Below are positions 58,940-64,000 of a stretch of 64,000 nucleotides of DNA, one piece after another (positions within the stretch are counted from its first letter, which is position 1; every line of letters begins with the position of its first letter). The DNA lies in contig NZ_VMNW02000031.1 of assembly GCF_007713735.2 (NCBI RefSeq), positions 19,021 to 83,020 of the forward strand, given 5' to 3'. The position numbers and the translations under genes are program-made. The notes beneath the pieces are model-generated. The model saw only the letters and a program-made list of their open reading frames with translations. It was not told the origin of the DNA and did not search any database. The DNA is from Amycolatopsis acidicola (GTDB lineage: Bacteria; Actinomycetota; Actinomycetes; Mycobacteriales; Pseudonocardiaceae).

Positions 58940-59487
58940 GCTCGACGATCAGCGGCCGGGTGTGGGTGTTCGGAGATTCGCTCAACACGGACGCGATGTA
59001 CCCGGCGTTCGCGATGAAGATGGATATCCCGGAGGCCGCCAGGCACGTGTTCTACGAGGTCCGTCCAGGATGGACGGACCAGGTGCGGCCGGGCGACATC
59101 GTGGTGGCGGGCAAGAACTTCGGCGTCGGGTCCTCGCGGCCGGTGGCCGCGCTGTTCCGGCAGCTGAAGGTGGCGGCGCTGGTCGCGGAGGAGTTCAATT
59201 CCCTGTTCCTGCGCAACGCCATCAACTCCGGGCTGCCCGCGCTCACCGTGCCGGGAGCGACGGACCTGTTCTCCGACGGCGATTTCGGCCGCTTCGACAT
59301 CGCCACCGGCGACTACGCGAACGAAACCACCGGGATCGAAGGGAGAACCGCGCCGCTCCCGCCGCTGGTACTGGAGATCCTGGCCAGCGGCGGCGTGCTG
59401 GCAAGGCTGGCGGAACAAGGATATCTGCCGATCGAACTGCTCGACACACTCAAATCCGGTGCGCTGCCGCAGGGAGGCGGGGCATGA
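58936..59487 (+). CDS. Aconitase-family hydratase small (swivel) subunit (LeuD/DmdB-like)
   Basis: This 183-residue swivel domain has GRVWVFGDSLNTDAMYPAFA, where LeuD has a substrate loop after DNIDTD, and the signature VAGKNFGVGSSRPVAALF (LeuD: GxNFGCGSSREHA). INSGLPALTVPG follows. The loop after the Thr-Asp pair (AMYPAFAMKMDIPEAA) sets substrate choice and is not the LeuD YL type. ATGA overlaps at both ends couple it to the large subunit and the metallohydrolase. Confidence 0.88.
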   Translation: MSSTISGRVWVFGDSLNTDAMYPAFAMKMDIPEAARHVFYEVRPGWTDQVRPGDIVVAGKNFGVGSSRPVAALFRQLKVAALVAEEFNSLFLRNAINSGLPALTVPGATDLFSDGDFGRFDIATGDYANETTGIEGRTAPLPPLVLEILASGGVLARLAEQGYLPIELLDTLKSGALPQGGGA

Positions 59488-60167
59488 CCACCGAGATCGC
59501 GCCCGGAGTGCGGTGCCTCGCGACCACCAAGCGGGACAACGCTTTCCTGCTCGACGGCGACGAGGGTTACACGCTGGTCGACGTGGGCTGGGGGTCGGCG
59601 CCGAAACGGATCGAGGCGGCGCTCGGGAGCCTGTCGGACATTCGTCGCGTCGTGCTCACGCACGCCCATCCCGACCACGTCAAGGGAGCGGCGGAACTGG
59701 CGGCGCGCACGGGAGCGCGGCTGTTCATCCATGCCGCCGACGCGCCCTGGCTCGCGGCGGGCCGGGTGCCGCCCGCGGGGCGTGCCGGTTTCGCGGGCCG
59801 GCTGCTCGACCGGGTTCCGCTGGTGCACTGGACCCCGGTCACCGCCGACGTGCTTCTGCGCGATGGGGACAGCGTGGCGGGCGCCGGCGGCCTGCGGGTG
59901 ATCCACACGCCAGGGCACACGCCGGGACACATCGCCCTGCACTACGAACCCGGGAACGCCGTGCTCGTCGGTGACGCGATATTCAACCGGGCGGCGGAGC
60001 TGGGCATCGGGCCCGCTGCGCTGGCCGCCGACCCGGCCCAGCGCCCGGCGAGCCTTGGTCGGCTGCCGCGTGATGTCGCTGCTGTCGGGCTCGCGCATGG
60101 GGATGCCTTACGTGGCAACGATCTCGACCGCTACCACGCGCTTTTGGACCGCTGGGAAACGACCTAG
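59484..60167 (+). CDS. Metallo-beta-lactamase-fold hydrolase
   Basis: This 227-residue protein has zinc ligands THAHPDH (about residues 59-65), HTPGHTPGHI, GDAIFNRA and LAHGDAL. It resembles glyoxalase II-like or thioester hydrolases. The ATG overlaps the hydratase gene by 4 bp; its stop overlaps the stop of the convergent Rieske gene (CTAG). Being last in the operon it may release a thioester or lactone, or act as a detoxifier. Specificity is unknown. Confidence 0.88.
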   Translation: MTTEIAPGVRCLATTKRDNAFLLDGDEGYTLVDVGWGSAPKRIEAALGSLSDIRRVVLTHAHPDHVKGAAELAARTGARLFIHAADAPWLAAGRVPPAGRAGFAGRLLDRVPLVHWTPVTADVLLRDGDSVAGAGGLRVIHTPGHTPGHIALHYEPGNAVLVGDAIFNRAAELGIGPAALAADPAQRPASLGRLPRDVAAVGLAHGDALRGNDLDRYHALLDRWETT

Positions 60168-60829
60168 GCGGTGAGGCTTCGCCAGCGGGCCTCAGCCGCG
60201 TCGTGGTCGGTCGCCGGTGCTCCGGCGGGCACGAGGATCCAGAGGGCCAGTTCGGAGGTTTCGCCGCGCAGTCCGCTTGCCCACAGTGTGCGTACTTCGA
60301 GGTGGCTGCCCGAGTCGGTGATGTGGAGGCCGTTGACGGAGGTGCCGTCGGGGAGTGTGGCTCGTGCGTCGTCGAGGGTGTGGTCGAGTTGTGTTCGGCT
60401 GGTGTGTAGGAGGGTCGTGGAGTCGAGGGCTGCCAGTGCGTCGGTGTCGAGGTCCAGTTCGGTGCCGGGTTCGGTGGTTGTCCATACGATGCCGTGGCGC
60501 ACTGTGGATGCGCGGTGCAGGAGTGAGCGGTCTACGCGGTCGACGCCGATGAAGCCGTCGTCGAAGGGCATGGAGCGGATGCCGCCGTCGCGGCCGTAGC
60601 ACCAGCGGTGGTAGGGGCAGCTGAACATTTTGCGCCGGCCCGAGGGTTGCAGTTCGACGCGGGCGCCGCGGTGACGGCACACATTGGACAGCACGGCGAT
60701 CGATCCGTCGTCCTGACGCACCACCAGCAGCGGCGCTCCCGCCACGTCGACCGTCACGAACGAACCGGGCTGGGGAAGCTCCGCTTCGTGCGCCACGGGA
60801 ACCGCCGTGCCGTCAGTGTGTTCCTGCAT
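60164..60829 (-). CDS. Rieske [2Fe-2S] protein, dioxygenase-type Rieske domain without the catalytic iron domain
   Basis: This 221-residue protein has the Rieske ligands in dioxygenase spacing: Cys51-x-His53 (CRHRG) and Cys71-x2-His74 (CPYHRWCYG). Residues about 85-221 are shorter than the 300-plus residue catalytic half of ring-hydroxylating oxygenases, and no mononuclear-iron His/His/Asp motif is visible. It may therefore be an electron-transfer protein or a remnant oxygenase. The ATG gives MQEHTDGTAVPV. It is third in the operon behind a molybdopterin enzyme and a methyltransferase. A short dyad (60850-60864) lies just upstream. Confidence 0.83.
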   Translation of the reverse strand: MQEHTDGTAVPVAHEAELPQPGSFVTVDVAGAPLLVVRQDDGSIAVLSNVCRHRGARVELQPSGRRKMFSCPYHRWCYGRDGGIRSMPFDDGFIGVDRVDRSLLHRASTVRHGIVWTTTEPGTELDLDTDALAALDSTTLLHTSRTQLDHTLDDARATLPDGTSVNGLHITDSGSHLEVRTLWASGLRGETSELALWILVPAGAPATDHDAAEARWRSLTA

Positions 60830-60849
60830 CGCTCTCCCCGATTTACGTA

Positions 60850-60864
60850 AGACGCAATTTGTCT
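60850..60864. promoter_or_regulatory. AGAC-N7-GTCT dyad upstream of the Rieske gene
   Basis: AGACGCAATTTGTCT has 4-bp arms and lies in the 41-bp gap before the Rieske gene. The larger dyad at 63782-63804 at the operon head has AGACA/TGTCT arms, so one regulator could act at both. Confidence 0.4.
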
Positions 60865-60870
60865 CTTGTC

Positions 60871-61521
60871 TCATTCTGCGACGGACAACAGCCCGATGTC
60901 CACCACGGTGGTGCGCAGTGGGCTGTCCGCGGCCCGGACCAGGTCGAGGTAGTCGGGCTCCCGGCCGTCGTTCAGCACGAGCGCGCCGGACCGCAGGCGC
61001 GGGACGAGAACCTCCATCGTGCGGCGGGCCCTGGACGGTGCGGCGAGCTCCGGCCACCCGTCGACGGAGACCAGGTCGATGGGGCCCTCGACGTCCGCCA
61101 GGACCTCCTCGGGCTCACCGCACCTGAGGTCGGCGTACTCGCTGAGACCGGCGTCGGCCAGGTTATTCCGCGCCGCGCGGATGCGATCCGGCCGCGAGTC
61201 CGCGCCGATCACCGTCCCGCCGCCGTTGTCGCGGAGCGCCGCGGCAAGGTAAATGGCAGTCGCGCCTTCCGAACTGCAGAACTCCACCACGGTTCGCGCT
61301 CGCGTGGCGCGGCAGAGCAGGTAGAGGAGCTCTCCTTGGGTAGGGCTGAGGGAGTAGCCGAAGTCGCCCATGGCATCCGGGTCTTCGGCGGGCGCGTCCC
61401 GTTTCTCGTCCGCGGCCCGCTGCGCCCGGGTGTACAGCGCCTCGAGCACCAGCTCGACGCGCGGGTCGCGGAGTACGTGTGCCGTGCCGGCGAGGATGTG
61501 GTTGATCAGCTGGCGAGCCAT
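60871..61521 (-). CDS. Class I SAM-dependent O-methyltransferase, copy 2
   Basis: This 216-residue paralogue of the protein at 27854-28528 has matching core blocks: GELLYLLCRATRARTVVEFCSSEGATAIYLAAALRDNG in part, LNDGREPDYLDLVRAAD near the end, and NLADAGLSEYADLRCGEPEEVLADVEG in part. The ATG at 61521 has GGAGG upstream; a GTG at 61536 would overlap the preceding stop by GTGA. The pair seems to form a distinct subgroup of O-methyltransferases. Here it sits between a molybdopterin oxidoreductase and a Rieske protein. Confidence 0.85.
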   Translation of the reverse strand: MARQLINHILAGTAHVLRDPRVELVLEALYTRAQRAADEKRDAPAEDPDAMGDFGYSLSPTQGELLYLLCRATRARTVVEFCSSEGATAIYLAAALRDNGGGTVIGADSRPDRIRAARNNLADAGLSEYADLRCGEPEEVLADVEGPIDLVSVDGWPELAAPSRARRTMEVLVPRLRSGALVLNDGREPDYLDLVRAADSPLRTTVVDIGLLSVAE

Positions 61522-61532
61522 GGGTGCCTCCG

Positions 61533-63737
61533 TCACGCTGGTTCGACTTCGACGGGAAACCCGTTGAGGACGGCGGTTCCGGTGAGGGGTTCGAGGAACA
61601 CGTCATCGACGAGCAGGTTGACATTGGCGCCCGGGACCGCCTCCGCCGCCGGCACGCCCAGCGAGCCGCCGTCGTGGCCCCAGCCGTGGGGGAGGCTCAC
61701 CACGCCTTCCCGGACTTCGGTGGTGGTGCGCACTTCGACGGTGACCTCGCCGGCGTTCGTCCGGACGCGGGCGAGGTCACCGTCCGACAGGGAGCGGGCG
61801 GCGGCGTCCCGCGGATTCACGAACAGCGCGTAGTGGCCCGCGTCAGGCTGAGGCAATGCGTTGTGCAGCCACGAGTTCAGGGTGCGTACCTGACGCCGGT
61901 TGATCAGCACGAGGCCGGTCCTGCGCCGGGTCAGCCCCTCGTCGAGCCGGGCGAGGTCGGCGACCAGTTCTTCCGGCGCGAGCTGGATGCGTCCGTTGGG
62001 TGTCCGCAGCACCTCCGGCAGGCGTGGCCGGAGCGGCCCGAAGTCGATGCCGTCCGGCGCCGCTTCGAGGTCGGCGAGTGTGAGTCCGCCGGGTACCTGC
62101 CCGAACCGGTCGCCGTACGGGCCGCTGCGCACGCGCATGTCGAGGAGGCGCTCGGGTCCGGTGCGAGGTTCGACGGCGGCGAGCACCTGATCCACGTCGC
62201 GGCCGGTGAGTTTCGCCGCGCGGCGGGCCGCCGAGACGGCTGCTTCGTGGTCGAGTTCGCCGATCGGGCGGGTGGACTCGCCGCGCGCGATGGCGGCCAG
62301 GCGGAGGATGGTCTGCCATTCGGGCATTTCGTGCGGGCCGTGTTCGGTCACCGGCGCGGAGTACCGGGCGACGTTGCGGACGGAATAGAGGTTGGTGGTG
62401 AGGCCCATCTGCCCGCGGGTGGCCAGGCGGGGCGGGGGGAGGAGCACGTCCGCGTGGCGGGTGGTTTCGTTGAGATAGGCGTCCACGCTGATCATGAAGT
62501 CCAGCGTGCCCAGCGCTTTTTCGAGGCGGGCGCTGTTCGGGACGGAGCGTGCCGGGTTGCCGGCGACGGTGATCAGAGCCCGGATCCGGCCTGGGCCCTC
62601 GGTGTCGATCTCTTCGGCGAGGCAGGCGGCCGGGAACTCGCCGACCATTTCGGGGTGCCCGCGGACGCGGCTCTTCCAGCGGCCGTGTGGCCAGCCTTTG
62701 CGGCTCGCCGGCCAGGTGGTCGGGCCTCCGGCGGGCGGGAGGGTGAACATCACGCCGCCCTCGCGGTCGAGGTTGCCGGTGACGATGTTCAGCACGTCCA
62801 CGAGCCAGCTGGCGAGTGTCCCGAATTCCTGGGTGCAGGTGCCGATCCGGCCGTGTACGGCGGCGGCTTCGCTCGTCGCGATGTCCCGCGCGAGCGTCGT
62901 GATCGTGTGCTCGTCGACGCCGCAGACGGGGGCCACGACTTCGGGCGGATACCGCTTCGCGAGCTCGCGGATGGTGTCCAGGCCGTCGACGAAGTCCGCC
63001 GCGCGGCCGAGGTCGACGAGGTTTTCCCGGACGATGACCGACAGTGTGCCGAGCAGGAAGCAGGCGTCGGCGCCGGGCAGGATGGGGATGTGCAGGTCGG
63101 CGGCCCGCGCGGTCCGAGTGGCGGCGGGATCCACGACGACGAACCGGCCGCCGCGTTCCTGCAGCGCGCGCAGGCGGCCCGCCATGCCGGGCGCGGACAT
63201 CGTGCTGCCGTTGGACACGAGGGGGTTGGAGCCCAGGATGACCAGCAGCCTGGTGCGGTCGATGTCCGGCACGGGAAAGCTCATCCCGGTGCCGAACAGG
63301 GCGGCGAGGGTGTAATGCTTCGGCATCGTGTCGAGCATCGAGGGTGAGTACACGTTCCGCGTCCCCAGCGAGACCAGCAGCGTTCCCTGGTAGAGCTGGT
63401 GATCGAGGTTGAACGACGCCGGGTTGCCGGTGTAGATCGCGACCGCGTTGCGGTCCTCGGCCAGCAGCGGCGGTAACCGGCGGGCGATCTCGTCGAACGC
63501 TTCGTCCCAGCCGGCGGGCTCGAACCGCCCGTTCCGTTTGATCAGGGGTGTCCGCAGCCGGTCGGGATCGTTGTCGATCGCCGCGAGCCCCAGCCCTTTC
63601 GCGCAGGAATGCCCGGCGCTCAGCAGGTCCGCCGGGTTGGGGTCGACGGCGGCCAGAGAACCCGACGGCGAAACGGTGACGAGGAGCCCGCACGAGGCTT
63701 CGCACAACGGGCACAGCCGATGTTTGGTCCGGTGCAA
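61533..63737 (-). CDS. Molybdopterin-dependent oxidoreductase (DMSO reductase/formate dehydrogenase superfamily)
   Basis: This 734-residue protein has an N-terminal [4Fe-4S] motif Cys9-x2-Cys12-x3-Cys16 (CPLCEASCG) with Cys45 (SCAKG). Molybdopterin domains follow: YTGNPASFNLDHQLYQGTL; RFVVVDPAATRTARAADLH; GRIGTCTQEFGTLASW; VDAYLNETTRHADVLLP. A C-terminal cap ends VSLPHGWGHDG. No Tat signal is present, so it is cytosolic. The start is TTG, supported by GGGAGG 7 bp upstream. The residue at the active-site region is not obviously Sec or Cys, so formate oxidation is uncertain. Substrate unknown. Confidence 0.9.
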   Translation of the reverse strand: MHRTKHRLCPLCEASCGLLVTVSPSGSLAAVDPNPADLLSAGHSCAKGLGLAAIDNDPDRLRTPLIKRNGRFEPAGWDEAFDEIARRLPPLLAEDRNAVAIYTGNPASFNLDHQLYQGTLLVSLGTRNVYSPSMLDTMPKHYTLAALFGTGMSFPVPDIDRTRLLVILGSNPLVSNGSTMSAPGMAGRLRALQERGGRFVVVDPAATRTARAADLHIPILPGADACFLLGTLSVIVRENLVDLGRAADFVDGLDTIRELAKRYPPEVVAPVCGVDEHTITTLARDIATSEAAAVHGRIGTCTQEFGTLASWLVDVLNIVTGNLDREGGVMFTLPPAGGPTTWPASRKGWPHGRWKSRVRGHPEMVGEFPAACLAEEIDTEGPGRIRALITVAGNPARSVPNSARLEKALGTLDFMISVDAYLNETTRHADVLLPPPRLATRGQMGLTTNLYSVRNVARYSAPVTEHGPHEMPEWQTILRLAAIARGESTRPIGELDHEAAVSAARRAAKLTGRDVDQVLAAVEPRTGPERLLDMRVRSGPYGDRFGQVPGGLTLADLEAAPDGIDFGPLRPRLPEVLRTPNGRIQLAPEELVADLARLDEGLTRRRTGLVLINRRQVRTLNSWLHNALPQPDAGHYALFVNPRDAAARSLSDGDLARVRTNAGEVTVEVRTTTEVREGVVSLPHGWGHDGGSLGVPAAEAVPGANVNLLVDDVFLEPLTGTAVLNGFPVEVEPA

Positions 63738-63781
63738 CGCTGACCTCCCGGGAGCCGGCGGCTACGTGATGATGATACACA

Positions 63782-63804
63782 AGACAATATCTGTAATAAT
63801 GTCT
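63782..63804. promoter_or_regulatory. Divergent operator between the molybdopterin operon and the enoyl-CoA hydratase gene
   Basis: AGACAATAT (63782-63790) and ATAATGTCT (63796-63804) form a 23-bp dyad matching at 7 of 9 arm positions. TAATAAT inside it resembles a -10. The 98-bp divergent gap also contains ATACACAAG, which recurs at 2318-2326. Confidence 0.5.
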
Positions 63805-63835
63805 AGTGTAGGGCACGACCAACGAAGGTGGTGGC

Positions 63836-64000
63836 GTGGAACCGCTGGTGCGTTTCGAAGATGCCGGCTCGGGTGTCGGGCTGATCGAGATCTGCCGCCC
63901 CGAGGCCCACAACGCCTTGAACCGGATCGCGCAGGACGAGTTCAGCGCGGCACTGGCTCAGGCCGGGGAGGACCCGTCGATCCGGTGCCTGGTGGTGGCC
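63836..64000 (+). CDS. Enoyl-CoA hydratase/isomerase family protein (3' truncated by window edge)
   Basis: Only 55 residues are visible: a GTG start after GAAGG, then VRFEDAGSGVGLIEICRPEAHNALN and DPSIRCLVVA, the beginning of the crotonase fold (the RPExxNAL motif). The active-site residues lie beyond the window. It is divergent from the molybdopterin oxidoreductase gene and shares its regulatory gap, so it may belong to the same pathway, implying CoA-thioester chemistry. Confidence 0.85.
   Translation, partial: MEPLVRFEDAGSGVGLIEICRPEAHNALNRIAQDEFSAALAQAGEDPSIRCLVVA

Noticed and set aside
61524..63347. Plus-strand open frame of about 600 codons inside the molybdopterin gene
   Set aside because: Antisense artefact of high GC: Gly/Val/Arg-rich, no motif, and the minus strand carries all expected cysteine and cofactor motifs.
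1..64000. tRNA, rRNA, riboswitch, insertion sequence or phage attachment sites
   Set aside because: I looked for cloverleaf-like or T-loop sequences, transposase motifs and terminal inverted repeats and saw none that could be defended. The only decay signals are local deletions.

Overview
The window is high-GC DNA with frequent GTG starts, dense 4-bp ATGA/GTGA gene overlaps, DtxR/IdeR-type iron boxes and gene families typical of soil Actinobacteria. A Pseudonocardiaceae member such as Amycolatopsis is the best inference, but no rRNA or other marker fixes this. No tRNA, rRNA, CRISPR array or intact insertion sequence was seen. Most genes are catabolic, transport or regulatory, so this reads as an accessory region.

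Layout. (1) 1-13 kb: a truncated succinate-semialdehyde-type dehydrogenase, then a GntR/FCD regulator and a long plus-strand operon. The operon holds MmgE/PrpD, a two-domain VOC dioxygenase, a DapA-type protein, an ornithine cyclodeaminase homologue, two tandem 4,5-dihydroxyphthalate decarboxylase-like proteins, an isochorismatase-fold hydrolase and an isocitrate lyase/PEP mutase-type lyase. A NitT/TauT-type ABC importer follows. (2) 13-14.3 kb: a TetR regulator divergent from a PEBP protein. (3) 14.4-19.4 kb: a minus-strand sugar-acid operon (LacI regulator, enolase-superfamily dehydratase, MFS importer, KDPG-type aldolase, KDG-type kinase). (4) 19.5-26.7 kb: a MocR regulator divergent from PaiB, an MHS transporter, an amidohydrolase and a D-2-hydroxyacid dehydrogenase, with a flavoprotein convergent to them. 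(5) 26.8-37.6 kb: DoxX, a PadR regulator, a minus-strand operon (dipeptide-type ABC importer, class II aldolase, siderophore-interacting flavoprotein, O-methyltransferase), and a divergent operon (PPOX, VOC, alpha/beta hydrolase). TATCG-containing operators occur at both divergent promoters and in front of padR. (6) 37.6-41.4 kb: a secreted esterase fused to a periplasmic-binding domain, and a Tat-exported DUF3500 protein.

(7) 42.0-45.1 kb: a three-gene operon of a freestanding aryl-carrier protein, a flavin halogenase-like enzyme and a cation/proton antiporter. A near-consensus iron box covers its promoter. (8) 45.3-53.5 kb: an amino-acid permease, a GAF-LuxR regulator divergent from an acyl-CoA synthetase, MarR plus an MFS exporter with a C-terminal beta-sandwich tail, and a dienelactone hydrolase. 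(9) 53.5-54.2 kb: a decayed divergent pair (quinone oxidoreductase and TetR) whose 5' ends were both lost in what looks like one deletion. (10) 54.3-60.2 kb: an AsnC-type regulator and a second catabolic operon (MmgE/PrpD, isocitrate lyase-type lyase, LeuC-like and LeuD-like hydratase subunits, metallo-beta-lactamase hydrolase). (11) 60.2-64 kb: a minus-strand Rieske / O-methyltransferase / molybdopterin oxidoreductase operon, divergent from a truncated enoyl-CoA hydratase.

The most interesting elements are the iron-box carrier-protein/halogenase cassette, the esterase-binding-protein fusion, the two parallel PrpD-plus-lyase modules (one with an aconitase-family hydratase, recalling dimethylmaleate/dimethylmalate chemistry), the Rieske/OMT/molybdopterin operon, and the repeated operator arrays around the PadR locus.
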